From NCBI RefSeq assembly GCF_036370855.1, contig NC_088102.1, forward strand, positions 70,441,601 to 70,505,600: a stretch of DNA of 64,000 nucleotides. The letters run 5' to 3'. This stretch comes from Dromaius novaehollandiae (taxonomy: Eukaryota; Chordata; Aves; Casuariiformes; Dromaiidae). Under the pieces are notes generated by a model, which was not told the origin of the DNA, searched no databases, and was given only the letters and a program-made list of their open reading frames with translations. The position numbers were made by a program, and so were the translations under genes. Positions within the stretch are counted from its first letter, which is position 1. Each line of letters starts with the position of its first letter. Shown in pieces: positions 23,301-34,172 of this stretch.

Positions 23301-26300
23301 CAGCCCAACCTGCGGGAGAGAGGAGCGGTGGGGCTGCCCGGCCGTGCGGAGACTCTCGCGGGCACCCTGCCACCGAGCCTTTCCGCCTCCCGGCCCCACC
23401 GGCGTCGGTCCTCCGCATGGCAGGTCCGAGCACGCGGCTTAGGAACAGGCAGTTAACCATTTGCTGTTGAATTTCCTTATTCCAAAGGCCCCAGGGCCAA
23501 CGATGCTGAGGACACCTCAAACTCCCTCCAAATGAAAATGCAATGCAAATCTCCAGGCTACAAGTGACAAAATGCCGGCGTGCAGCCTCGAGGCAATACC
23601 CAGCAGCAGTCGCATTATGCTGCAGTGCAGGCACGGAAGGAGATAAGGCAACCAAAGCATATCCGTTCAGCCCTGGGGTAAAAGTCTGAGGACAAACCGT
23701 CTTGCCGGAATGGACAGGATTCATCCACCGCACTGCTGAAGGCTCAAAGAGGTTGCCTCCAAGCTAGTTGTCTAGCCTAAATCGATACTGAAAGAAAAAG
23801 ACGGACACCACTACGGGCCGGTTCATCCTTTCCCCAAGGAGCCTGGTGGTCCATGGGACGGATCCCCCCCTGCAGGTATATGTTTCTCGACGGTGCGTGG
23901 CCTGCCCTGCCTGGACTCACTGGGGCCTGAAAACACCTGCGGCTGCAGGGCAAGAGCCTGCGACAAAGTGCCTGGAGGGGCCAGAGATGCCAAAGCCCTA
24001 ACAAGCAGACAGCGGAGACAGTCATGAAAACCTCTCCTATAACTCTTCTGTCTGACCTAGGCACTTAGCATGGGTTTTATCTCCTCTTTTCCTACTGGCA
24101 CCCCGTTTCTTTATGTTTCAAAACGGTTGATGACATGCGTTTATGCACTGCACAGAAAATGTCTGGGCAGATGAATCTGAAACCCTGGGCCAACCTCGGC
24201 GTCGCCTTGTAGGAGACACATTTAAAAAATGTGGAAGCAAATTATATTAACGGGAAATGCAATAATAAGGGGCAGGACCCTTTGGGAAATAGGTCTGTCT
24301 TGTCTCAAGCTGTCTTCAGCAAAGGCAGCACGAGTGACTGGCTCTTTCTCATTTCTTTTTCTTTCTTTTCTTCTCCCTATTCCTGGCTCGTAAGGAGAAG
24401 AGAGGAATGGTCCTGCCGCCTCTCCGTTAATGCGCAGACCCTCCCTGCTCTGCCACGGGGCAGACTGGGCTCGGGGCGAGTGGTGACCCGGAGCTGGACA
24501 GTCGTGTCCACCCCAGCCTCGGCCCCAGCCCCGAATCCCGTCGCCGGCAGGGCAGCCGGGGAGGTGCGCGGAGGAGCGCGGCATCCCTTACCGCAGCGTC
24601 TGCACCTGGCAGGCGGCGTGGTTCAGGCCCTCGCACAGCAGCTTCACGCCTGCATCCCTCAGCTCTTCGTTCCCGCCCAGGTCCAGCACCGTCAGGGTGC
24701 TTTTCGCTCTGAGGACAGAGGCGAGAGCCCCGCAGCAGGCGCCTGTGAGTTGACAGCGGTCAAACCTGCGAAAAGAGAGGCGGAGAGGAGCCGCAGGGCT
24801 CAGCGCAGCTCCCCAGACCCGTGGAAACACCGGCTGTCCCCTCTCCGAGACGGCCACCACCGACAACGTCCAGGAACCGGGTTGCTCTCCGAGGATGGCC
24901 CCCGGGAAGCGCGAGAGCAGCCCGTCCCACCGTGACATGCGCAGTGGGGAGCCCTGGCCAGCTGGCATCAGCAACCGGCCCCCAACAACTCTGCTAAGAT
25001 GTCGCTCTCGCCCCGTGCTATTACCTTAGCCTCTTTAATTTACAGCCTGAGTTTTCCAAGGCTTGACAAAGCGAGTGGATGGGCGAATCCTTCCCCTCCT
25101 CCTGCTGGTTTTCCCTAAAAACCAAGAAGAAATGCTTTGAATGTTGCGCCTTGGCTGCTGATTGCATTTCGAGTTCACAGCTGTAAAAGTAGCCCCTTGC
25201 GCCCGTGGCGAGGCCCTGCAGTTGGCTTCTGGCCAAGTCGTGGCCAGCTGGGTCGGCAACGTCTCTCGGCCAGGTCCCACGCAGAGGGAGATGGGGTGCC
25301 CGCGCCGCCCCCCGCGCGCTGCGGCTCTCCCTTCCCTGCCTCAAGCGCTACCCAGTGCCGGGAGGAAAAGGAGCAGGCAGCACCGAGCAGAGTGAGCTCC
25401 TCCCGCGAACTGCCACGGGAAGGAGGTTGGCACCAAGAAACCAAAAATCGCGGCGGGTTTCGTTGCCTTGCTGGGCACAGAGAGGCCAGGGTTTGTGCTG
25501 CTTGCGGGAAGACTGCCTGTCCCGGGCAATCGCTGCAGCTAGGCAGAGCCTCCATCCTTGCAAGGGTCCAAAGCGGTCAAAGGTAGCCCCCGGCAGCTCC
25601 CACCCGGGGCACTGCGTGGCAGGAGGGCAGCCTTGCTTTGGGAGGCCTCATCCAGCCATTCCTGAATTGTCAAAGCTGCTTCAGCTCCAAGGGAATTTGC
25701 CAGTTTGAGACTCCGGGTCTCACATACTGATATACTCACTTTGCCGGCTGCTGGCCTGTGTCATCCTCGGGGTTGTCCCATATAAAGGAGCAATGTCCCA
25801 GATGGAGTGACTCCAGTCTGGTGAAGTTTTTCATACTGAACGAAAGGACAATTTGATCAAATTGGTTAAGATTGACCCCTTGGAGATGCATTCCTGTGAA
25901 CTGATCCAAAGCAGTTGTCACAAAACGTTCGTCTTGGATTTCATATAAACAGTGACAGACCTCCAACTCCTGAATCACTGTGGTCTCCTCTGTAAGAACA
26001 GCTAACTTGGTTTCTTGGCTTTTCAGAAGCCACACAAGTAATTCTTGTGTAATCTTTGGTGAAATTTTACACCCGGTTTTCTTCTCCAGAGCCTTTCTTT
26101 GTTCCTCATTTGAGAGACCAAACAGGAACCGCACAGTTAATGTGAAGTAATTCCTCGAGTTGCTGTAGTTCTCTAGCAACTTGTTCACATCCCTCGTAAG
26201 ATCAGCTGGAAGCGTCTCTGTTTCTCCTTCATCTTCGCGTAGATAAAAGAGAGCCGCAAAAAATTCCTGGAAGCTGAGGTGGATGAAGCTGTAGGTGCTG

Positions 26301-28293
26301 ACACAGTCGATGTCTTGCTGGAAGACGCGCTCATTGAGGAGGAGCGGGAGGACCTCTCTCTGGTCCAGCGCGTACTTCTGCACCTCCTCCTCCTCAAACA
26401 GGACTTTTTGCTTCCAAACCCCTTCAGCGGCCAGGCAGCTAAGTTTCCACAGCACCACGGGCATGCCCTGCTTCGACTTGCTGCTCAGCGAATCCAGCAG
26501 CGCGGAGAGATAGAGGGTGTAGATTCCCGTCGTGGTCTTCACGTTTCGCGCGAGAGCCTGCTTTTTGCTGAGCTGCTGCTTCATGACGGTACAGATGATC
26601 CAGCACATGATGGGCACGAGGCACATGGTGAAGACAATTTCGTTCCCTTGGACAAACGGAAAGTCTGCGGCCTCCTGCTTCGTGTTTTTGAAAAAGTTGC
26701 GGAAATACTTCTTCCTCTCTGCCACGGAAAAGCCGAGGATTTCCGCGTAGCGCTCGCACTCCAGGCAGTTGCTCAGTTTCTGCAGTGCAGCCGGCCGCGT
26801 GGTGATGAGCAGGGAGGACTTGTGGAGAACCATTTTCCGAAACAGGCTGCTCAGGGTGATTTCCGTCGGCCTCTTCTCCGAGGGCTGGGAGCACAGCTCG
26901 TCTGGGGGCAGATCGAAGGAAAAGCGCAGCTCGTCGAAGCCGTCGATCACGAACAGGAGCTTCTCTGGGCTCTTCAGTATCTCGTTGACTTGTTGGGGAG
27001 AGGCACCGGGACAGCATCTGGAGACCAGGTCAGCCACGCTCACCTCCCTGGTGAGAAGGTTGCCTTCCCGGCAGTGTATGTAGAAAACATAGTCAAACTT
27101 CTTAAACACCTTGCCTGATGCCCAGTCCAACATGATTTTCCTGGCAGCCATCGTCTTCCCGATGCCTGCAGCTCCGAGGAGCACCACGACCTTGGGGACC
27201 CACCCGTCTGGGCCAGGCTCAAAAAGGTCCCTTAAGGCGACAGAGGAGTTGGCTTGCTCCTTCATGATCTCCACGTGCCTCCGCCCTGTCGCCTTGATCT
27301 CGTGTTCGCACTGCTCTTCGTCCCGGTGTTTATTGACGATCACCAGCTCTGAGTACCTTTCGTTCAGGGACACGCTGCCACCGATAAGGGCATTTCGGTC
27401 CTTTATTCTGCTGTAAGCGTTGCGGATCTCCGTTTTGTAATCCTCCCTGTAATCTGAAATGGTGACAGGCCACATCAGAACTGCAGGAAACCTTTCACGT
27501 GATGTCTGTCAATCTTCTGATGGAACCACCATAACCGAAAAACGCAGGTTTCGCGCAGCCTGCAGCCTGTACAGCTCCTCTCACGGGGCCCCCCCGGCCG
27601 CTCAGGAGAGCTGACCACCACCTCCTCGAGGTGATGCTTGGGCAAGGGGCCTGCGGGCAGCCCCCTCGGCGGCAGCACTCGCTTTGGTCCCCGACACCCC
27701 CAGCCTCGGCACCCCGCGCGCCTGCCCCGACCGTGTCTACCTGGTGCCGACGACCTCGGTAGCGGAGCGGGCCCCAGGGCTGGAAGAGAAATTGCATGGA
27801 GCCGTTACGGGTGGCAGCGAAGACCCTGCCGGGCTCCTCCAAACCGCCGGGCACGGCAGGGAAGGACGACGTCCCTGCAGAGCCCGGGCTGCCCTGCTCC
27901 TCGCAGTCCCCTCGACTGCCTTTCAGCCCCCTTCCCCAGGCAGGTTTCCCCCTCCAGGCGCCCAAACCTCGGGGACCGCTCGGCTTTCCCACCTTTCCCT
28001 CTGCCTTCCCTGAGCCTGGCCACAACGCTGTGGAGGTGGATCTGCTCCAGCGCAGTCACGGCGACATCCAGGGCTGCGTCTTTGCCGTAATAGGACACCA
28101 TGAGGTTTTTCGTGTCGATCCTGTCAGCATGCTCCAGCTTCCCCCAGGGAATGTGGCACTGGCCCGGGAGGTCTCCATGCGCCAGCTTATCCCGAAAGCT
28201 TTTAAAATCCGCCTGCGAGAGCTCTTCCAGGGCCTGGAGCAGCTGCTCCCCGGGGGAAGGCACCTGTGCCTGGGGAAGGAGGGTGGAGGCCAT
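20303..28293 (-). CDS. NLRP3: NLRP3-like inflammasome sensor, 9 coding exons, 1017 aa
   Basis: Cytosolic PYD-NACHT-LRR receptor; in the family, ATP-dependent oligomerisation recruits ASC and caspase-1. Exons from ATG: 28293-27993, 27453-25740, 25114-25025, 24765-24592, 23309-23139, 22894-22724, 22163-21993, 21324-21154, 20393-20303, totalling 3054 bp with all phases agreeing. Domains: pyrin domain (about 10-95); FISNA segment (about 101-170) with the RIKDRNA and SVSLNERY words typical of NLRP3; NACHT with Walker A GAAGIGKT (194-201), Walker [12 protein letters not shown] (266-276) and [10 protein letters not shown]; winged-helix/HD2 with [18 protein letters not shown]. It ends in NLRP-type LRR exons, four of exactly 171 nt and one of 174 nt, and a last exon ending KPHLNIGYT. 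The NACHT region resembles human NLRP3 almost end to end. Odd: the first LRR exon is only 90 nt. No frameshift or stop was seen, so it looks functional. NLRP12 is the main alternative name. Confidence 0.88.
21735..22910. repeat. Tandem duplication of an LRR exon with its flanking intron (NLRP3-like)
   Basis: The segment around exon 21993-22163 (about 21735-22180) and that around 22724-22894 (about 22575-22910) match in the exon and also in the downstream intron: both have ATTAAATCCT/TTAAATCCT, a TCTGAGTGCTAG word, a CAGTAA word and a GGGGAGCAGCCGG word in the same order. The encoded repeats share TELHLGxNELGDGG and RRLCE. Intron similarity means the duplication is fairly recent. Confidence 0.75.
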
Positions 28294-28571
28294 GGCCTTG
28301 GCCGCGGTGGTGCGCGGAGAGATGCTGCCAGCCCTGCTGCTCCGGTGCTGCCGTCGCGGCCAGGGCTCTCCCGCCACCCTCCCGGCCCTGGGAGGGGGCC
28401 CGGCGCCTCCGGAGAGCGTGGGGGTGCCCAGAAGTGCCCGTCGGGCGGAAAGGAGCAGCAAGCACCCAGGGTGGTGCCTGGAAGGCAGCCTCTGCGGCCA
28501 CGGGAGCCCCTGCGGCCCCGCTCTCCAGGCCTGCCCCCACCCAGGCTCTCACGGCCCTGTGCAGCCCCCAG

Positions 28572-29205
28572 GCACGTCCCCAGCAGGAAAGCGGTGGCCC
28601 CACGAGGACAGCCAGGACCCCACCAGGAGAGCCATGTCCCCACCAGGAGAGCAGTGTGCCATGAGGAGAGCCATGTCACCACCAGGAAAGGCACATCCCC
28701 AGCAGGACAGCCATGTCCCTACCAAGACAGCCGTGTCCCCACTAGATGAGCAATGTCCCCACCAGGAAAGCAGCGTCCCACCAGGAGAGCCGTGTCCCCA
28801 CCAGGACAGCCGTGACCCCACCAAGAGAGCCATGTCCCCACCAGGAAGGCAGCATCCCCCCAGGAGAGCCATGTCCCCACCAAGACAGCCATGACCCCAC
28901 CAGGAAAGCAACGTCCCACCAGGAGAGGCATGACCCCACCAGGAAAGCTTCATCCCCACCAGGAGAGCCGTGTCCTCAGCAGGAAAGCTGCATCCCGAGC
29001 AGGACAGCCATGTCCCCACCAAGAAAGCTGCATCCCGAGCAGGACAGCCATGTCCCCACCAGCAAAGGCACATCCCCAGCAGGACAGCCATGTCCCTAAC
29101 AAGACTGCTGTGTCCCCGCTAGATGAGCAGTGTCCCCACCAGGAAAGCAGCATCCCACCAGGAGAGCCATGTCCGCACCAGGAGAGCCGTGTCCCCGCCG
29201 GGAGC
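28572..29205. repeat. 20-bp minisatellite, array A
   Basis: About 30 copies of a unit near AGCCATGTCCCCACCAGGAG, with single-base variants and some 19-bp units. Because 20 is not a multiple of three, three units make a 20-codon period, producing long artefactual open frames on both strands. It lies directly upstream of the PYD exon of the NLRP3-like gene. Confidence 0.92.
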
Positions 29206-29675
29206 ACAGCTGGGCAGCTGCCCTGCTCGGAGCACGGCTTCGACGGCCCCTGCGACTCACCATGCGGTGCCGGGGGCTGCCGAAGGCTTTCGTGGCGAAG
29301 GAGCACCAAGTCTGCTGAGCTGCACAAGCACTCCGGTTTCCCGCACGGGCAGGCTTTCGCTTTCAGAACGGGGCTCTGTTCCCCTCCCTCTCACGGTGGT
29401 GTTACTCTTCCTCTCTGCACCTTTTCTGAGTCTCTTTTTCTCCCTTTTCTCCCTTTTGTGGCTGCCTCTTTCCCTCTCGGGTCACAGCTTGCAGCTGGAG
29501 GCGCAGAGCCCTGCGAGTGGGCTGAGGCCGGCGAGCCCAGAAGCCCCTCGCGGTGTCCGGCTGTTGCAGGGTCGGGGGGTTCTGGTGTTATTACCTCTGG
29601 GTTTGTTGCCAAGGGGGTTGTTGAAGATGGCTACACAGTGTGGTCCCAGCAAGCCAATCTCAGCGCACATTGGTT
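29206..29675 (-). repeat. Block D copy 1, possible upstream noncoding exon
   Basis: First of three near-identical ~470-bp blocks (others at 30513-30975 and 34173-34640), each next to a 20-bp minisatellite array. On the minus strand each ends in CGCATG|GTGAGTCG, a strong splice donor pointing toward a PYD exon, so the block may be an untranslated first exon or promoter. This copy differs from the others by few substitutions, one of which creates a stop in the longest minus-strand frame. Regulatory role is inferred. Confidence 0.6.
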
Positions 29676-30059
29676 ATTGCCCAAGTCCCAGTTTCTCACT
29701 GCTCCAAAGGTTTCTCATCAGAGGTTCTCCTAACCCCCAGCCCTTGGGAGATGTCCCAGCTCACGGGGAGCTTCGCCGCCACGCAGGGGAGCTCCGTGGG
29801 CTCTGGGCTGCAGCGCTACGCACGGGCACGCTGTTTCGCTCGTGGTCGTGCAGTATTTGGTGTGTGCTTTGGCTTTGTAAGGTTGTGAGGAACGTAGACC
29901 CTCCGCGTTGCTCGCTCTTCACCACCAGCCTGTCAGTCTCGCAGCCCAGCAGACCTTCTTATTGCTAAGGTGACATTTATCCGATGAGAATTTGCCTTTT
30001 CCCTTGCCATCACTGCCTTCTCCTTTCCTCTTTTTCTTGTGGCGCGTTTCCCCCCCTCC
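29676..30059. other. Single-copy spacer between duplicated blocks
   Basis: About 380 bp not shared by the other blocks. No gene or repeat recognised. Homology to the neighbouring blocks resumes at about 30060 with the sequence CACCCAGGCTCTCACGGCCC. Confidence 0.5.
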
Positions 30060-30094
30060 AGGCACCCAGGCTCTCACGGCCCTGTGCAGCCCCC

Positions 30095-30512
30095 AGGCAC
30101 GTCCCCAGCAGGAAAGCAGCAGCCCCACCAGGACAGCCAGGACCCCACCAGGAGAACTGTGTCTCCACCAGGGAAGCAACATCCCCACCAGGAAAGCAGC
30201 ATCCCTACCAGGACAGCCATGACCCCACCAGGACAGCCGCATCCCCACCAGGACAGCCATGACCCCACCAGGAAAGGTGCATCCCCACCAAGAGAGTTGT
30301 GTACCCACGAGGAAAGTTGCATCCCCACCAGGAGAGCCATGTCCCCACCAGGACAGTTGCATCCCCAGCAGGACAGCCATGTCCCTACCAAGACAGCCTT
30401 GTCCCCGCTAGATGAGCAATGTCCCCACCAGGAAAGCAGCATCCCACCAGGAGAGCCATGTCCGCACCAGGAGAGCCGTGTCCCCGCCAGGAGAACCCTG
30501 TCCCCGCTGGGC
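30095..30512. repeat. 20-bp minisatellite, array B
   Basis: Same unit family as array A, about 20 copies, with ATCCCCACCAGGAC-type variants. It is bordered on the right by block D copy 2. Confidence 0.9.
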
Positions 30513-31365
30513 AGCTGCCCTGCTCGGAGCACGGCTGCGTCGGCCCCTGCGACTCACCATGCGGTGCCGGGGGCTGCCGAAGGCTTTCGTGGCGAAGGAG
30601 CACCAAGTCTGCTGAGCTGCACAAGCACTCCGGTTTCCCGCACGGGCAGGCTTTCGCTTTCAGAACGGGGCTCTGTTCCCCTCCCTCTCACGGTGGTGTT
30701 ACTCTTCCTCTCTGCACCTTTTCTGAGTCTCTTTTTCTCCCTTTTCTCCCTTTTGTGGCTGCCTCTTTCCCTCTCGGGTCGCAGCTTGCAGCTGGAGGCG
30801 CAGAGCCCTGCAAGTGGGCTGAGGCCGGCGAGCCCAGAAGCCCCTCGCGGTGTCCGGCTGTTGCAGGGTCGGGGGGTTCTGGTGTTATTACCTCCGGGTT
30901 TGTTGCCAAGGGGGTTGTTGAAGATGGCTACACAGTGTGGTCCCAGCAAGCCAATCTCAGCGCACACTGGGGGCTAAGGAGCCCTACAAGGCTGCTGGGA
31001 GCTCTGTCAAGAGAGAGGAGCAGGTTGAGGAAGGGGCTGGGCTGAAGAACCGCCTGGGAGACTCCATGCAGCCTGCAGTCCCCTCCGAGCTATTTGCACG
31101 CTGCCCACAGCAAAAGGGAGCTGCAGGCAAATGCTGTTTTATCAATGCGGGGGTCCGTTTGCACGATTGCCCTTCCTGTGAATTTCCGGCTCATCGGCAG
31201 AAAGTTGTGTCTGTGGTTTGGCAGGTGCTGCTCGCGCCGGGGCGGGGGAAGCGGTTGGGGCCCTCGCCAGCAGGCTGAGATGAAAGCGGGTCGTTACCGG
31301 CTGTGACACCAGCTCTCGGCCCCTGTTGCTGCCAGGCTCCTTCCTCCAGCAGCCAGCGCATCCCT

Positions 31366-31625
31366 GTCCCAGGGCATCCTGTCCCAGAGCATCCCTGTCC
31401 CAGGGCATCCTGTCCCAGGGCATCCCTGTCCCAGGGCATCCCTGTCCCAGAGCATCCCTGTCCCAGAGCATCCTGTTCCAGGGCATCCCTGTCCCAGGGC
31501 ATCCCTGTCCTAGAGCATCCCTGTCCCACAGCATCCAGCTCCCGGAGCATCCCTGTCCCAGTGCATCCCTGTCCTAGAGCATCTGGGTCCCAGTGCATCC
31601 CTGTCCCAGCGCATCCCTGTCGCGG
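31366..31625. repeat. 16-bp VNTR, short allele-like copy
   Basis: About 16 copies of AGCATCCCTGTCCCAG and variants with GGCATCC or TGTTCCAG. The paralogous array at 35650-36118 has nearly twice as many units. Confidence 0.9.
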
Positions 31626-32278
31626 TGTCCCTGTCTCCCGGTATTCCCCTGCCGCAAAAGCCTGCCGGAGGTGAAGCCTCTTGCATGTTCGGCGCTGGGA
31701 GCTGGAGGAGGACGCGGGATGTTTCAGGGTCCTCCAGCTCTTCCCCTTGCCCTCAAGCACCGCATTTCCCCAGCTGCTTCGGGACGCTTTGCGGTGGTGG
31801 TGCCAGCCTGTAACGAGGGTCGCAGGAAGCCCTGCCGTAGCCGAAACGGTGGGAGCACCCTGAGGGCCACGACGGCCCCGGGCAGCCCCAGCTGCACCCC
31901 CACCACGGCCCCAGAGCCCCGGTTAAGCTCAGCCTGGACCTTGGCCCCTCTCTCCTGCACAGACCCCAGAGCCGGCTCCTCGCTCGCCGTGCCTGGGGCT
32001 GGCGGTGGACCCGTCCCGTTCCCCCTTTGCTCTCCCTGTCCGGATGAGCTTCTGCCTCGGCTCAGGATGAGGTGTGAGCATCCCATGGCCTGGAGCTGCT
32101 GCGTTGCTGCCCCGGCAGCGAGTTGGTGGGAGAAAACAGAGCAAGTGCCCCCAAAACTGCCGGAGGGCACAAACGCACCCACCCCGTGCAAGCAAACAGC
32201 TTCCCCAAACCTTTCCTTTTTTTTTTCCTTAAAACCCAAGCAACAAATCTCCCTGGGGGAAAAAAAATATATAGAAAC

Positions 32279-32476
32279 TGTGAAGCGTTCCTGCTTAATT
32301 TTCTCAACTCTTCCAGATTAAAAAAAACGGGGGAGAAAGGATGCTTTTATTAGGCTTTATTTTATCTAAGTGCAGCCTAAGGCTTCAGCAAATTTAGCTC
32401 CTCCTGCTAAGCAAGGTTTACAGAAGTGGGGCTAAGCGGCTACCTCTAGACAGTTTCAGTTCGCTATTCTTTAACA
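32279..32476 (-). mobile_element. Candidate retroviral LTR, minus orientation
   Basis: On the minus strand a purine tract with GGGGGAAAC is followed directly by TGTTAAAG at 32476. Two AATAAA-type signals lie in the right range, and a matching ACA end is at 32279. Length would be about 198 bp, short for an LTR. Polypurine tract plus TG...CA ends plus a polyadenylation signal downstream of an envelope-like tail is the normal order for the 3' end of a provirus. The 5' part of the provirus is absent. Confidence 0.5.
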
Positions 32477-32563
32477 GTTTCCCCCTTTTGTTTTTATTAA
32501 GCGTCCCTGCTAATACTTTAAACAGAGTTCTCAAAGGTTTTGAAGACGTAGTATCACTTTCCA

Positions 32564-32845
32564 TCATCTTATGTACAATGTGATCGTAAGTAACAGGCAT
32601 AACACAGTTAAACTTAACACAGCTGCCATTGAGTTGAACACGCGACCCCAAATCCCGGTTGCAGTTGGTGACCACCCTAGAAGAGTTTCCCAGCCACGAT
32701 GTTCTCCGTCCCTCTTTGCCCTTTCCAAGACGTGGTGCGTCTCCTCCGCATCATGATGAACGGTGATGAGAGGTTTTTGTCCATTTTTTTCGGGTGCGTT
32801 CTGGCAGTCGACACAGATCCTCACGTTGTAGTAGTTTACTTATTC
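32564..32845 (-). pseudogene. Endogenous retrovirus envelope (TM) C-terminal remnant
   Basis: A minus-strand frame ends at a TGA (32566-32564) right after a hydrophobic stretch of about 20 residues. That stretch is preceded by a tryptophan-containing segment (GWETLLGWSP) of the type found before the membrane anchor of retroviral transmembrane proteins. The stop is about 80 bp before the polypurine tract. There is no methionine start, and the upstream part is cut off where segmental block 3 begins, so it is a broken fragment with no surface subunit. Retroviral class not determined. Confidence 0.5.
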
Positions 32846-32882
32846 CAGGCGCCCAAAGCCAGGGGCCGCTCGGCTTTCCCAC

Positions 32883-33210
32883 CTTTCCCTCTGCCTTCCC
32901 TGAGCCTGGCCGCAACGTCGCGGAGGTGGATCTGCTCCAGCACAGTCACAGCGATGTCCAGGGCAGCGTCTTTGCCATAATAGGACACCATGAAGTTGGT
33001 CGTGTCGATCCTGTCGGCGCTCTCCAGCTTCCCCCAGGGAATGCGGCACTGGCCCGGGAGGTCTCCATGCGCCAGCTTATCCCGAAAGCTTTTAAAATCC
33101 GCCTGCGAGAGCTCTTCCAGGGCCTGGAGCAGCTGCTCCCTGGCGATGCCCTGGGGGCTGCCTTCCTCGGGGCCCAGCACCTGTGCCTGGGGAAGGAGGG
33201 TGGAGGCCGT
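32883..33210 (-). pseudogene. Duplicated PYD exon with lost start codon
   Basis: This is a second copy of the NLRP3-like pyrin exon, sharing [26 protein letters not shown] and [12 protein letters not shown]. It has 109 codons plus one base against 100 plus one, through nine extra codons after QAQV. The position of the ATG now reads ACG (33210-33208) and no other in-frame ATG is visible upstream. The body is open and the AAAG|GTGGG donor is kept in the same phase. It could be a dead copy, a PYD-only gene started elsewhere, or an alternative exon spliced onto the NACHT exon of the intact gene. No NACHT or LRR exons accompany it. Confidence 0.75.
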
Positions 33211-33486
33211 GGCCTTGGCCGCGGTGGTGCGCGGAGAGATGCTGCCAGCCCTGCTGCTCCGGTGCTGCCGTCGCGGCCAGGGCTCTCCCGCCACCCTCCC
33301 GGCCCTGGGAGGGGGCCCGGCGCCTCCGGAGAGCGTGGGGGTGCCCAGAAGTGCCCGTCGGGCGGAAAGGAGCAGCAAGCACCCAGGGTGGTGCCTGGAA
33401 GGCAGCCTCTGCGGCCACGGGAGCCCCTGCGGCCCCGCTCTCCAGGCCTGCCCCCACCCAGGCTCTCACGGCCCTGTGCAGCCCCC

Positions 33487-34172
33487 AGGCACGTCCCCAG
33501 CAGGAAAGCAGCATCCCTACCAGGACAGCCAGGACCACACCAGGAAAGCAGTGTCTCACCAAGAGAGTTATCAGTGTCTCACCAGGAGAGCCATGTCCCC
33601 ACCAGGAGAGCTGCATCCTTACCAGGAGAGTTGCGTGCCCACCAGGAAAGTTGCATCCCCACCAGGAGAGCCATGTCCCCACCAGGAAAGGCACATCCCC
33701 AGCAGGACAGCCATGTCCCCACTAGATGAGCAATGTCCCCACCAGGAAAGCAGCATCCCACCAGGAGAGCCATGTCTGCACCAGGAGAGCCATGTCCTCA
33801 GCAGGAAAGCTTCATCCCCACCAGGAGAGCCATGTCCCCACCAAGAGAGCCATGTCCCCACCAGGAAAGCTGCATCCTTACCAGGAGAGTTGTGTGCCCA
33901 CCAGGAAAGCTTCATCCCCACCAGAAGAGGCATGTCCCCACCAGGAGAGCAGTGTCCCATGAGGAGAGCCATGTCCCCACCAGGAAAGCACTGTCCCACC
34001 AGGAAAGCCGTGTCCCCACCAGGAGAGCCATGTCCCCACCAGGAAAGGCACATCCCCAGCAGGACAGCCACATCCCTACCAAGACAGCCTTGTCCCCGCT
34101 AGATGAGCAATGTCCCCACCAGGAAAGCAGCATCCCACCAGGAGAGCCATGTCCCCACCAGGAGAACCCTGT
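33487..34172. repeat. 20-bp minisatellite, array C
   Basis: Same unit family as arrays A and B, about 34 copies, the longest of the three. Long open frames across it are repeat artefacts. Confidence 0.92.

Larger units (their letters stand above)
30060..32168. repeat. Segmental duplication block 2 (lacks a PYD exon)
   Basis: Homologous to 33455-36667. It contains 20-bp minisatellite array B (30095-30512), block D copy 2 (30513-30975), a copy of the dispersed repeat (about 31185-31335) and a 16-bp VNTR (31366-31625). It lacks about 620 bp present in block 3 (34839-35458). Homology stops after GCCGGAGGGCA at 32168. Confidence 0.85.

Noticed and set aside
28549-29091. Long Trp/Gly-rich and Pro/Ser-rich open frames over the 20-bp minisatellites
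   Set aside because: They exist because a 20-bp unit is open in several frames; the same happens in arrays B and C. No start context, no domain, no codon bias beyond the repeat.
28572-29205. CRISPR-like array
   Set aside because: Units are contiguous with no unique spacers and no palindromic repeat, and the genome is a vertebrate.
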